Both the position numbers and the translations under genes were made by a program. Positions 9,801 through 24,800 of a stretch of 34,427 nt of DNA are shown one piece after another (position 1 is the first letter of the stretch; each line of letters opens with the position of its first letter). The notes beneath the pieces were generated by a model. That model saw only the letters and a program-made list of their open reading frames with translations, was not told where the DNA came from and did no database searches. The DNA comes from Verrucomicrobiales bacterium (GTDB lineage Bacteria > Verrucomicrobiota > Verrucomicrobiia > Verrucomicrobiales > DEV007). The stretch is from the NCBI GenBank assembly GCA_029213265.1, contig JARGNG010000045.1, positions 1 to 34,427 on the forward strand. Direction: 5' to 3'.

Positions 9801-12800
9801 CGGTGCAAGTGCGGGGCGTGCTGCGGGCACCCTTTTCGAAAGTTTTAATACTGGATACGACTTCGATATTACCAAGACCAACGGTGCGGTTTTCTTCAAT
9901 GGTAACGGAGCCGCCAATACAATTCTGGATGGAAACGGAATCGATCGAGTCATCGATATCAGACCGGGTGCCAATGCGATTTTCAAGGATTTGACGATCA
10001 CCGGTGGTGTGACGGCTCTCACCGATGGGAATAGTGAGCACGGCGGTGGTGTGAAGAATGAAGGCGGGATCGGAATCTTTCAGGACGTCATCATCACGAA
10101 TAACAGTGCGGCTGCGGGAACGAATGGCGCCGTGGGTGGTGGCATTTACATGACCAGCAGTGGACGGAATTCAGGTCTCATCTTCATGAACGGCGGTGAG
10201 ATTTCCAATAATAGCGCCGAGAGCAATGGTGGTGGAATCTATATGGCCGGTACGAATGTGGGAGAGAGTCTTCTCTATCTCGATGGAACCACCATTTCCG
10301 GGAATATTGCGGCCTCCGCGGGCGGCAATCTCGATGACAGGCGTGGCGGAGGATTTTATATTACCGATGACGGTAACCGGGTCGTGTTTGAAAATGTGAC
10401 GGTGGAGGACAACAAGACAAACGGTCGCAACCGGAACGATGGGGGAGGCGGTGCCTTCGCAGGGGCCGATCATACGATTGAAGTCAACGGCGGTTCATTT
10501 GTTCGCAATCAGACTGGTGGCGACGGGGCGACAGGCTCAAGCGATTCTGATGGAGGCGGTTTCTGGTCGGCAATGAATCGCGGAAGTCTCACCTTTACCG
10601 GAACGCAGATCGGAGGAGCTCTCGATGGGAGTGGCAATATCGTTGATGGAAACGTCTCCGAAGATGATGGAGGAGGATTCTATCTCGAGGGGCGCTACAG
10701 CACCTATGATTTTATTGACACCCAGATCCAGGGGAATATGTCGGGAGACTCAGGTGGCGGCTTCATGGTCGCGAACAACACCGAGACGGTTAACATTATC
10801 CAGACAGCGACCGGGAATTCCTTCATCAAGGACAACTATTCCCGCACTGAGCATGGTGGTGGATTCCGCAATGACGGAATTGTGAATATCAATACGACGG
10901 ATTCTCAGGGCAATGCATCGGTGGGTGTTTTCGAGATTTCCGGCAACCAGGCTCGTGCCAACAATGGTCAGCTGATTGTGGCGAATCCGGACGGAAGCTA
11001 CACCGGCCTGGGAAATGCGGATCGTGTCGGAGGTGGTTTCTACGCCACGACAAATTCCTCAACCACTCTTCAGGATGTCGAGATCATCAATAATATCGCC
11101 AACCGCAGGGGTGGTGGATTTTTTGCGAGTGGAGGAGCTACGGTAACGATTACGTCGAGTTCACCTTCCACTTCCGGAGATGATTCTTCCTTTGTTTCGA
11201 AGATCCAGAACAACCACGCTCCCGATACCGGGGATGGTGATGGTGGGGGATTTTACGTTTCCACCGCAAATACGACCATCAATCTGACTGACGTGCTTGT
11301 TGCCGATAACAGGGCTTCAGATGATGGAGGCGGATTTTTGACTCAATCGAACTTCAGTGAGGTGAACCTCACTCGAGTCGACCTGGTTCGAAACACGGCG
11401 CAGGACTACGGTGGCGGATTCTACAATGAGTCGCAGGATTCCCGGGTTTCTCTTAGCGAGGTGCTCATTGACTCGAACCGTTCAGTCACGTTTCACGGTG
11501 GTGGTTTCCGCAACAACGGCGCAGTGACCGGTAATCTCGTTACGATCACGAACAACTCGGCGAATAACACGGCAGACGGTGCCGTAAATGCGACCCTGAC
11601 CAATAACCTCGACCGTGTCGGTGGAGGTTTCTACAACTACCAGGGAACGGTCACCTTGGAAGATGCGATCATTGACGGCAACCGGGCCTACAGCCGGGGT
11701 GGGGGTATCTTTAACCAGTCCGGAGGAGTCGTAACGATCACCTCCAATACGATTCGATCCACCATTTCCAACAACCTCGTCGATCAGAACTCCGACCAGA
11801 ATAACCAGCAGTGGCGGAACTATGGAAGCGGTGGCGGTGTCTATCAGGAAAGTGCCGGTAGTACGCTGAATTTCACCGGGGTGGATATCAGGAACAACAT
11901 CGCCCAGGACGACGGCGGCGGTATTTTCATGGTGAGCGACGGTTCCTACGGAAACTTTACGGATGTCTTGATCCAGGCCAATGAAGCGGGCGATGAAGGG
12001 GGCGGTTTCATGGCCATCTCGGGGGGTGTTCAGGTGACACTGAACAATGTCGCGATCCTCGACAACCTGTCGGAAACCATCGTCGGGGCTCTTCGGCCGG
12101 ACAATCAAACCCTTACCCTTGGTGACAGTGGTCACGGCGGTGGTATCAGCAACCGGGGTGTCATTACGGGAAGCAACGTGACCATTTCGGGCAACGAGTC
12201 CGGTATGCAGGATCGCATGTCGGGCAATAACAGCAATAACGTCGGCGGTGGTATCTACAGCGTCGGAACCTTTGCGCGAATCGAACTCACCGGAGCCGTG
12301 ATTTCCGACAATGATGCCTACGGTCGCGGTGGCGGTATTTATAATTCTGAGGGACAGGTGTCTCTCACAGATTTTGTGATCAGTGGAAACAGCACCGATC
12401 AGAACACCAGTGAGGGCAACGGCCGAGCGGGTGGTATCTGGAACAGCGGAAACGGGGATGTCGTTCTCAACCGCGGTGCTGTCACGGGCAATACCTCTTT
12501 CGGTCACTCGGGTGGTATCCACAACCAGGACACCGGATCAACTCTCGATATCAATAATGTTACGATCAGCGACAACCTTGCCGGTTGGGATCCGAATTCG
12601 AATGCCTTTGTCAATAACCGGATCGCCGGTGGTCTCTGGGCGCTCTCGGGTGGTGCCGCCAACGTGACGATTCGTCACAGTACGATTACGAACAACCGCA
12701 CGACAAGGAACGGAACGGACAGTGGATCGGGGATCCGGATCGATAATGGCGGTAAGATCGTCACGATCGAGAACAGCATTATCTTCGGAAACCAGCGCGA

Positions 12801-15800
12801 CGTCGATGGTTCCAATGGCGGGCCAATCGTTGAGGATATCGATAACAATATCGGGGGGAACGCAACTACCGGATTGTATTTCGGGGGAACCAATATTGTT
12901 GGGACAACGGCAGGAACGATCACTGGAGGAACACTTCTCCGGCTCGATCCAAACCTCGATGCTCTTGCCGATAACGGTGGTCCCGAGGTTGGTGCGACTG
13001 TCGGAGGCACCGATTATAGATCAGTGATTCAAACTCACTCCTTTGACCCGGGAAGCATTGCGGTCAATGCCGCGACCAGTTCGACCTTTACGCAGGATGC
13101 ACGGGGCGAAGCGAGAGAACTGGGATTCGGGGATGTGGGAGCCTATGAAATCTCGGCTCCGGTTCTTGATTCCGTGGCGATTGCCATCAACTCCGGTTCC
13201 GAGACCGGAACCGGAAATGTTGCCAATGGCGGAACGGTGACGCTCACGGGCGAAGTAATTTACGATTTGGTTGGGGCTTCTTCTGAAGCCGTAACGGTGA
13301 CGATTGACTGGGGTGATGGAACTCCGTTCTCCCGCCAGGTGTTTCCCGCCGGAACCGATTTTGCAACCACGACTCCCGATTTCACTTTCGAGCATACCTA
13401 TGCCTATGGGATCAACGGCCTTTACAGTCCTACGGTCACTCTGACCTTCACCGGTCAGGTTTCCCCGGCGGACCAGGAGACCTTGAATGTGATCGTCGAG
13501 GACGTGAGCACACTCACAGTGACGACGGATGAGAATACTCCGATTACGGTGGGGCCGAATACGACAGACAATCCCGGAACCGGGGTAGTTACGACCGGGA
13601 CTCTGACCGTCGATGACAGCGATCCGATCCCGGATGCGAACCGTCTCGGTTGGGCGGTCGACATCGATGGCGACATCGCCGTGATCGGTGCGGAAGGGCA
13701 ATCCTATCGCGAGGAAGTGCACATTTATCGACGGGATGCCGGTGGAAACTGGATTCTGGAGCAGACCCTCCTGAACGACAATGCCGATATCTTCGACGAC
13801 TTTGGATATTCAGTAAATGTCGATGCGACAAACGGGCGTATTTTCGTAGGCGCGCAGTTGGATGACGCGGGAGGCGGAGATCGCGGGGCTGTCTACTACT
13901 ACCAGTATGATGGAAGCCAGTGGAATCTGGCACAGAAGATTTCCTCGGTTCCGGGGACGAATGGTAGCGACCAGTTTGGCTCGTCGGTTGATTCCGAGGG
14001 CAACTTCCTCGTGGTGGGCGCTTACGCGGAAGACACGGGAGGAAGTAACGCGGGAGCTGCCTATATTTTCGAGTTCAACGGAACCACCTACGATGTGGCC
14101 GGAGTCACCAAAATTCAGGCGGAGTCGGCTCCAGGGACTTTTGACCGCGCTGCAAACGACAACTTCGGTCGTTCCGTCGCTATCAGCGGGAATCACGTCG
14201 TGGTGGGTGCCGAGTTGAATGACGATACGGGAAGCAATTCCGGTTCGGCCTACGTCTACTTCCATGATGGTACGAGTTGGGCCCTCCAGCAGAAGCTCGC
14301 TGCCTCCAACCAGGGCGGCGACGATCGATTTGGCTTCGATGTCGACATCGACATGAGCTCCGGTACGAACGGGCGAATTGTCGTGGGCGCACGCCAGGAG
14401 GATACGGGAGGCTCGAACCGGGGTTCGGTCTACGTCTACGACTTCGACGGAACTTCCGCCTGGGCAGAAAGCCAGATTATCAACCAGAGCACTGGTGGTA
14501 TCACAGGACTCTCCAATGACGACCGTCTTGGTGGATCTGTCGCGATTGATGGAGATACGATTCTTACCGCGGCTTACCAGGATGATCCTGCCAGTACCGG
14601 GTCCAACGCCGGTCGTGGTCACATCTTCACCTTCAACGGGACGGCCTTTGAGCATACTCAGTCCTTTACGGCCGGCGATGCGTCAACCCGGGACGAATTC
14701 GGGCTGAATGTTGCCATTTCCGGAGACCGCTATTTTCTTGGTGCACGACTCGCGCAGGCAACCGTTACCACCGATGACGGAGCCGTGATTTCGATTCCGA
14801 ATTATGGAGCAGGCTACCTCTTTGAGGGAACTCCAGGCTCTGTCACGGAAGTGGCGAAGGTTGACGGGGATATCGCGAATGCGGACTTGATTGGGGGAAG
14901 AGTCGAATTCGGACGGCGTGTCGCGATTGGTGGAGATTTCGCGATTGTTGGAGCCCCGGGCGGTGGTATTGCAGAAGACGGAACGACACGCGAGGGAGCT
15001 GGAGCCGCTTATCTCTATCATCGAAATGATTTTGGCACGGCCGATACTTCGGACGACACTTGGTCTCTTCTCCAGAAGATCACGCTATCGAACACGGATA
15101 CCTCGTCGGAAACGGGAGACCAGTTTGGATTTGGGGTTGCCATCTCAGAAGACGGATCTTCCTTTGCGGTGGGTGCCTACAACCACGATGACGGTGGCGA
15201 TCGTCAGGGCGCTGTGTATGTTTACACGGTTGATGTCAACACGGGTGATATTTCTCTGGAAGGGCGTATCAGAGCGGCGGCCAGATCGACCACCGATGAG
15301 TTTGGTAGATACCTCACTATGAACGAGGACGGTTCAGTTCTCGCGGTTGGAATGCGTTCTGATGACGATGGTGGAAGCGGTTCCGGTGCCGTATTGGTCT
15401 ACTCAGCTTCAGGAGGAAATTGGAACAACTTCTTTTCCGGAGCGCCCCTCGACAACAATGGCGTTCTTGATGTTCAGTCGGATGGAGTGAAACTGAAGCC
15501 AACTGCAGATGCCACTACCACGGCAAGCGATGAATTCGGGCGCAGTGTTGCAATAAGCGGAAACCGCATTGTCATAGGCGCGTTTGACGACGATCACGTC
15601 GATGGTGCCGGACCGGACGACAACGGAAATGTCGCCTCTCGTGACCGGGGATCTGCTTATGTCTTCGATTCCTCCGATGGAATCAGTTGGTCTCTCTCGC
15701 AGAAGCTTTTCGCGAGCAATGATGGAAAAGATGATCGCTTCGGATGGAGTGTCGATGTGGACGGTGATACGATCGTGGTGGGAGCCAACCAGGAGGACAG

Positions 15801-18800
15801 CGGGGGCAGCAATGCCGGTAGCGTTTATGTCTTCGAGTTTGACGGTGGTGCTGCTCCCGGATCGCAGTGGAGTGAGACGCAGAGAATTCAGGCTTCGAAC
15901 CGCGGTGCCAACGATCACTTCGGGCGCTCCGTGTCGATTGACGGAGACGTGGTTGTCGTAGGTGCCTACCTCGAAGATTCTTCCGGTTCCGAGGCCGGAG
16001 CCGCCTATGTATTCCAGAGAACTGGAGGTGTTGGGAACGCGTTCAGCCAAACAGAAATTCTGACGGCTCCGGACGGCTCCAGCCGTGACGGATTTGGACT
16101 CTCGGTTCATATCAGCGAAGGAAAAATCATCGTCGGGGCCTACCAGGCGGATCGAGTTCTCGCCGACGGAACCGTAATCGCGAATTGGGGCGCAGCTTAC
16201 ACCTACCAGGTTCAGGAGGCAGTGACGCCTCCTGCAACGACAACGATACTCAGCGTCGATGGTTCAACCATCACGGGTGGGGGAACCGTTTCCATCGTGA
16301 ATGACGAGATCGTGTTCGATCCGGGCACTGCCTACGATCATCTCGATGCCGGTGATTCGGTTGTCGAAACTTTTACGTACACGACGGCGGAAGGAACCGC
16401 CAGCGTCACCGTTACGATCAATGGTTTGAATGACACGCCGGTCGGAGTGGACGACACGGTAACTGCGGTGGGTGAAGATGACGGTGCCACCCCCGTGGGC
16501 AATGTCCTTACGAATGACATTGATGATGATGATGATGATACCAGCGCGACTTTGACAGTGGCGACCGTGAATGGCAGTGCCGCCAATGTCGGCAACCAGG
16601 TCGTCACAGATAGAGGGGCGCTTGTGACCATCAATGCGGATGGAACTGTCACCTACAATGCGAACGGAAAATTTGAGCATCTCGCACCGGGGCAGACCGA
16701 AACGGACTCCATTACTTACTCGGTGACGGACTCGAACGGGCAAGTCATCTACCAGGATGTAAATGGAGCTTTTGTCGGGGAGGCGCGAGACTTCTCAAGC
16801 AGTCCTGACTCCTGGGCGGCGATTGACGAAAACGCAACGAATCCGAATAACCTGACAGGTTCCCGCACGGGCACCTTCATGCAGGTGCCGGATGGCTCCG
16901 GTGGAATTTCCGGTCCTTCGTTTGCGGATCCAACCGGAACTCCTGCGATTACCTATCAGGTTGAGGTGACAACTGCGGGGATCTACCAGCTCTTCCTGAG
17001 GGGCGCCAGCTTCGACGGAAACAGCGACTCAGTTTATGTTGCGATCGACGGACACGGGGACGGTGCCGCCGGTGGAAATCCGGATTGGTATTACATGGGA
17101 ATATCCGGCACTGCCTTCAACTGGCATGGAAACGGAACGTCGGAGGCAACCGCCGCCGGTGCTAGCGCTCCGGTAACTTTCAATCTTGGCGTCGGTATCC
17201 ATACGATCCACATCAGTGCCCGGGAAGACGGTGTCGCATTGGATGCCTTTGCCCTCATTGAGGCGGGTTCGAGCGTGACGGCTCCAACAGGAACTGAGGC
17301 CGGACCGAAGGCCCAGCAGGAAGCGACCGTGACCTTCACGATTCAGGGAGCTGATGACCCGGCTGTGGCAGTGGACGACGGTACATTTGCGAATGTCTGG
17401 ACACTCGGAATCGACAATAATACGAATACCGAGTTTGAGCAGGAGGGCGGAAGCAACCCGGCTCCCGGTAGTGCGACGGTTCGTGACGACGACTACTATT
17501 TCGCCGGCACCTACCAGACGGTCGGAGTGGTTGCGACGGACGAGATCACCAGTGACGGCGTAGCCGGAAACGCCGGGCCGGGTGGATTTGAGCGTGCCCT
17601 GACGGCAAGTGACACCACCAACCGGATTCACTTCAACCTCGATAATTCACAGTTGGACGACAACTTCCGCATCGTGGTCGATACCGTGTCGAGTAACTTT
17701 ACGACCGGAGATATCGATTTTCAGATCGAATTTAATGGAAACATTGTTCACGCGGAAACACTGACAACGGACGGTATCTACACAACACTTTCGTTCAATG
17801 GAGCTGATGTTGGAGCCGTTGCCGGAGAGAACATTGTGACCCTGACCCGGACGGATGGGAATGGAGGCTGGCTGCAGTTTGACCAGATCCTGCTTCAGAC
17901 CGGAAACGAATATACGACGGATGAAGATACGGCCCTGACGGTAGCGGCTCAGGATGGAGTGCTCGCGAATGACAGAGGTGATGTGGCTCTTTCGGTAACG
18001 GATCTCAACGGGAGCGGGTCCCTCACCGGATTTTCCGCACTCGGCGCTGCGGTCACCATCGCAGCCGATGGATCCTACACCTATGACTCTTCCGCCTCTC
18101 TCATCGCCCAGGCCCTGGTCGAAGGCGAGACCGCGACAGATACCTTTACGTATACCCTGACGGATGGTGATGGCAGCACCGACACCGCGACGGTGACGAT
18201 CACTGTGGAAGGAAAGGGTGATGTGGAGATTCGCTCTGCGGACATTCTTCCTGACGGCACCGATGCCGATGGAAACAACGTCGAACTGACGATGAACGGC
18301 GGAGACATGGAAATCTATGTCGGCGGTGTTCTCAGGCACACGACGACTGCCGCGACGATCGCCAATGGTGATGGTCCGCATTCCATTCAGATCGACATGC
18401 CGAATGATGAGGTGGACCTCAACGGGATCGGCGCCGGGATTTTCCAGGACCTCACCGTGACAGGTGGACCGATCGATCTCGGAGCCGATATCGAGACAAT
18501 CGGAAACCAGGTCTACAACAATGCTACCAACCTCACGGCGGATGTCACCGTGACGGGCGCGGACATCACCTTTGCCAGCACGATCGATTCAAAAGACGCG
18601 ACGGATCGCGCCTTCACTGGCGTGGCTAGTGGGACCCTTTCGCTCAATGGCAACATCGGTGGAACCAACGATCTCTCCACCTTCACCACGACGGGAAGTA
18701 ACAACGTCTCGGTAGGCAACGGAGCCGACACCCTGCAGGGTGACCTGCACTGGAACTTCGACTTCAGTGCCGCCGGGGCCGGAGCAACCACGGTGGATGA

Positions 18801-21800
18801 TCTCGCCGGGGCGCAATCGACCGCCGGAGGTGGATTCACCCTGGTGGAGAGTGGAACGAATACTCCGACAGTCGCTGCGGCTACGGGAGCCAATACCCCG
18901 ACGCTGATTACCGCGGCCGGTCAGTTGGTTGGCGGCAGCACCGGAGCCACCGCGGGTGGTTATCGCATCCAGGACATTTTTGGGGATTCTTCTCCTGTCG
19001 ATGTTACCGGAAATCCGGGAGATGAAAGTACGACCTTCGAATTCTGGATCAATCCGGAGTCGGTGGGAACGACGGGCATTCCTCTCGCGAATCACCAGAC
19101 GATCTGGGAGACCGGTGGAGGCACCGGAACCGGCGTCGCGATCATGAATGACGGCACGCTGCGGATGCGCCAGACGACGGGACCTGTTGAACTGGATTAC
19201 GATTTGAATGCGGACACGCTCGGCGTTCTCAGCAACGCAGTTCCCGGCACTTACAGCACGGGACAGTGGCTCAACGTGGTAGGTGTGCTCAATCTCGCGA
19301 CCGACACAATGGAACTCCACATCAACGGCGTGAAAGTCGCCGAGAATGTGGGCGGTGCCACGACCACGGGATGGGACGGAGGCGATCCCTCCGGTCTCGG
19401 AACTTCGGGCGGCGCCAACATGGGCGGCTGGGGCGGCGGGACGGCTCCTGCTCCCTTTGGACAGTTTGAATCCTTCGATGGCCAGATCGGTGTCTTCCGC
19501 ATGTATGACGGAGCCCTCACCGGCGGCGCTGCTATCGGCGATTCGGCTGGCGAAATCGCGGCAAACTTTGCCTTCATGAATTCCACGAATGCTCCGACGC
19601 CGATCACGGTGACGACGAGCGGGGCTCAGGACCACGGCAATACTACATTGCATACTGATTTCACAATGACTTCGACCGCTGGTGCGGTAACGACAACCGG
19701 CACTTTGAATGATGACGGTTCGACCGTGACCTCTTCGAATGTCGCGATCAATTCCGGTGCTGTGACTACGATTGCCGGGGTAGTTGGTGGAACGGATGCG
19801 ATCACCTCGCTCACGACCGATGCAGCGGGAACGGTTGCGATTACCGGAGGCGCCGTTTCGACGGTCGCCGACCAAATCTACAACGAGAATCTGACGACGA
19901 GTCAGGCGACCACCTTCAACGGCGACTCGGTCACCTTTGGAGGCACTTCCGGCTTCACGGGTGACACGACAGTCAACGCTGTTTCAGCTGTCTTTACCGG
20001 CGATGCCACCTTTGGCGGGAATGCTGACCTGAACCTCGGCGATGATCTCACCTTCAGCGCCGCAGCGATCTTCAATTCGACTTCGGATATCGATGTGAGC
20101 GATGACGCGATCTTTACCGGTGCAGTTACCATCGGTGGTGCGTCCACCGTAGATGCTCAGCTTCTTACTTTTAGTTCGACGATTGATTCAACCTCGGGGA
20201 CGAATCAAAATCTGACCGTCACTACGACGACCGGCGTTCTCACGATGAGCGGCGCGGTGGGAGCGACCGATGCACTCGATACACTCATCGTCAACAGTGC
20301 TACTCGTGCCCAGGTGGGCGGTGGTGCGATCAATGTCGCCGGAGCAGGCGGAGCAACTTTCAACACGACCTTGCGCCTCGACGCGGATCTCACGATCACG
20401 AGCACAGGAACGGGTCCCGTGACCTTCAACGAACTGGTAGAAGGTGACGCGGGAGCTAATAATCGAGCGCTGACGGTGAACACGCCGGGTGGCGGAACAA
20501 CGTTTTTCAACGCAGATGTCGGAACGACCAACGCGCTTGGCTCTGTCACGACCGATGCTGCGGGAACGACCCAGATCGGAAGTGTCGCGAGTGTGCCGAA
20601 CGGTACGCTCCTGGCGGATTTCGACGCCGACAACGAAACCGCAGCCACTTCCACCTTGTTTGAAGGAATAGTGGGTGGAAATGCCAACCAGCGCTTCGAT
20701 ATGAGCGGCGCGGGCATCACTTTCGGGGCAACGAATACTGCGATCGGAGGAATCCGGAATGCCTACAATTTCACCGGTGCCGCGGGAGGCATCGGAGGCA
20801 ACTGGGGAGCGATCAGCGGAGATCCGACCACTGGTGACGCCAGCCTCGAATTCTGGATTCGCCCTACCTCGGCTACCGCTACCGGTCTCATTTGGGAGGC
20901 AGGTGGCGCGACCGACGGAAGCTCCCTGGTCTATGATGGACCAAGCGGAAATGTCGTGTTCACCGCCGATGACGGTAGCGTTCAGGTCGCGGTTTCGGCG
21001 GCCTTGCCGGTCGATGGTGAATTCCACCAGATCGTTGTCACCTACGACAAAAATAGCACCGGCACCAACGACACCCTCAGTATCTACGTTGATGGCGTGT
21101 TGGCGAACTCTGACAGTACTGCCACGGGTCTTGATGACTGGGCTGGTACGGATCGCGCAGAGCTGGGCGGCACAGGATCGGCCCGCGGCGAAGATGGCTT
21201 CACCGCCACTCCGTTCGAAGGCGATATTGCCAAGCTTCGGCTTTACAGTGGAGTGCTCGATGCCGTGAGTGTTCAGGGCAACTACGACGCAGTGGTCAAT
21301 CACGTCGCCACCATTGTGACTACCGGTGACCAGAGCTTCGGTGACGCGGTCGAGTTGGCCAGCAATGTCACGCTTACCGGAAATGATATCACGTTTTCTT
21401 CGACCGTTGATTCGCTCGAGGCACCCAAAAACCAGGTTCTGACGGTCAATACGTCCGGCGGCGGCACTACAACCTTCAGCGCAGCGGTTGGCGCAATCAA
21501 TCAGCTTGGCGATATCACGACGAACCTGGACGGCACGACCGTGATCGGCGCTGACATCACCAACAACGGCGACACCACCTTCAATGACGCGGTAACTCTG
21601 ACCGCCGATTCGATCATCACCAACAACAGCGTCGCTGGCACGGTTCTGTTCGCCGATACAGTCGATGGAGCCGCCAATCTGACTGTCAATACGCCAAACG
21701 GCGCGACAACGCAGTTTGCTGGAAATGTCGGCTCGAATACAGCGTTGACCACGCTCACGACCGACGCAGCCGGAACCACCACATTCGCGGCGGCGGGTGC

Positions 21801-24800
21801 TGTCACCAGTGGCGCGCTTCTCAGTTTTGACGCTGCGCTTGATGCTGCGGGCGATACCGTTTGGACGAACGATGAAGCGCTCGCTTTCGATTGGACTTTC
21901 CCCGGCGCACTTTCGCCCACTGCGGTGAGTGATCCGAACGTGACTGGCATCACCGCTGCCTACGACTTCCCGGCAGCAGCGGCGACTGGCGCAACGATCG
22001 GGGCCTTGAGTAGTCCGTTGAGCCGGACCGTGGATGGCAGTTTCGAAATCTGGTTTGACCCGAGTGGGACGACCGGCAAGCAGATCCTGCTTGAGACGGG
22101 TGGCGACGGAAATGGAACTACGATTTTCCTCGACCTCGATGCAAACCAGGTTGTGGTCCAGTCGCAGACTGGCAACAACAATGATTTCCGCGCGGTAGCG
22201 GCACTCGATGAAGCGACCGCGACCGGGTTTCACCAGGTCGTCGGCGTGCTCGATGTCACGAACAACGCGATCTCGATCTACCTCAATGGTCAGTTTGTCC
22301 AAACCGTGGCCAATCCTGGAGGAAACGCTCTGACGAATTGGGATGGTGGCGATGCTGCAGGATTGGGACGAGTCAACGGTGCAGTTTCAACAGGTGCCGG
22401 CCAGACATTTACTAATTTCCAGGGCCAGATCGGCATCGTCCGTTTCTACACCAACAAAGCGCTCACAGCGAACGAGGTGAGCAACAATTTCATCGCGGTC
22501 GCAGGTGTCGATAATGTGGACATTTCGGTGACCACAACCGGCAATCAGACCTTCAACGATGGGGTGACTCTCGGATCGGATGTGACGATGAATGGCGTCG
22601 ACGTGGTCTTTGAGTCGACTGCAGATCTCGACGATCAGAATCTTGTCCTGAATGTTACCGGTACGACCGGCGAAGCCAAAGGAGTAGTTTCCGGATCGGG
22701 AACCGTCACCAAGGAAGGAACGGGAACATTCACTCTCAGTGAAGCCAATACCTATACCGGAACGACAACCGTCAACGGTGGCAATTTGCTGGCTGAAAAC
22801 ACGATTGGTTCTGCCACCGGAAGTGGAAGCGTTACTGTCAACACAGGCGCCACACTCGGAGGCGAGGGTGCCGTGGCCGGAACCGTCACGCTCGTCGGCG
22901 GAACGATCAGTCCGGACCTGACTTCGGAGCAGGATATCGGAACAGGAAGCCTCACGGTCGACAGCGGATCGACTCTTACTTTCCAGCTGAACGGAACGGC
23001 CGAAGGCGTTGCAGGCGGCTACGATCAGATCGACGTGACCGGGTCAGTAAATCTGAACTCGGATACCGGCGCGGGAGCGACCTTGAACCTCAGCCTCGGC
23101 TTCGCGCCGAGCGATGGTGATATCTTTGTCCTGATTGACAATGATGATGTCGACACTGACACGATTTCGACCCGGTTCGCCGGGCTACCCAACGGTTCAT
23201 CGCTGACCCTCAATGACGGAACGAATGACTACGTCTTTACGATTCACTACGACACCGAAGACGGAACAGCAGCTGGAAACAATGTTGTTCTAGTTAGTCA
23301 CGGGATCGCTGAAACGAGCGTGGAAATCGTGGGCGGCAACCTTGTCATCACTGATGTAAACGGGGGAGTGTCCGACGACGATCTCACGATCACAGATGAT
23401 GGCACCCACTATGTCATCACCGATTCGAATCTCACCCTGACGACTTCAATCCCTGGTGCTTTGCGTCTTGACGAAAACACGATCCGTGTTCTCAAGACGG
23501 ATGTGACCGGTGGATTGCTTTTCGATACCCTTGCCAATGCGGCGGATACCGTCACGATTGGCGGAAGCAATGCCTTCACTTTTGCAGGTGACGTCACGAT
23601 TAATGCGGAGACGATTAACCTGAATCAGAATATTGATGCCGGGGCAGCCAATGACGTGTCTCTCAACGGCGCTGTCACACTCGGCGCGGATGTTGCCGTG
23701 ACCGGAAACGACATTAGCTTCACTTCAACCGTCGACGGGGCGCAGGCTCTTATTGTGAATTCGAACGGAAGTGGCGTAACGACTTTCTCCGGCGTGGTAG
23801 GAGGTGGAGCAGCTCTCACCTCGCTGACGACCAATGCGGACGGTTCGGTTAGCCTCGCTGGCAACGTCACCACGACCGGCGACCAGACCTACAACGACGC
23901 GGTTACGCTGACTACGGCAGCTACCTTGACCGCTGCGAACGTGACCACCAACAGCACGGTGGACAACGGCGGTAACGATCTCACGATCTCTGTTACCGGT
24001 TCCACCGGAGCGGCAAACGGCATTATCAGTGGCTCTGGCGCGCTCATCAAGAGCGGCGCGGGGACTTTTGCTGTGAATGCGGCGAACACCTACACTGGCA
24101 ATACCACTGTTTCTGCAGGACAATTGACGGTCGGCAATGATCTTGGCCTCGGTGCCTCGAGCGCGGGAACCACGGTGGCAAACAACGCACAGCTTGAGTT
24201 AGCGAACGGTGTCACTGTTGCCGGTGAAAACGTGACCATCAACGGCTCGGGAGGTAACTTTAACGGAGCACTGACGGTTGCAACAGGTGCGACTGCGGAT
24301 TGGGCGGGCACAGTCACCATTAATTCCGGTGCCCGGATTGGTGCTGAGAACACCGGTACCCTCGAGATCAGCGGCGTGATTCAGGATGGAACCGGAAATG
24401 AGCTCGTTATTTCCGCCGGCACAGGCGGAACCGGCACTGTTCTCGTTTCAGGAACCTCGAACACGTATACAGGCAATACCACCATTGTCCGGGGAACTCT
24501 GGCAATCGGCGCCAACAACGCGTTGGTGACCGGGACGACCTTGAACATCGATTCGACCAGTGCAGGCGAAAATTCAATCTTCGATCTGAACGGGTTCAGT
24601 CAGGAAGTTGGTGCTCTGACCCGGACGGGAAGTGGCAGTGGCGCGGGTGCTTCGACCGTTACGAACAGCGGAACCGCAGATTCGACCTTCACCGTGAACC
24701 AGGCGGGTGACACAACCTTCGACGGTGTCATCCAGGACGGCACGACCAATGACGTGGTTTTCGTCAAGGACGGAGCAGGAGCGCTCACTCTGAGCAACTT

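Noticed and set aside
18589..19875. Antisense frame of 428 codons
   Set aside because: Opposite LamG 1 and its flanks. Low-complexity product with no motif; a shadow of the sense codon bias.
20188..22302. Antisense frame of 704 codons
   Set aside because: It lies wholly opposite the giant gene. Its repetitive, Arg/Ser-rich product mirrors the sense repeats, and it arises because the sense strand rarely uses TTA, CTA and TCA codons. No domain is recognisable.
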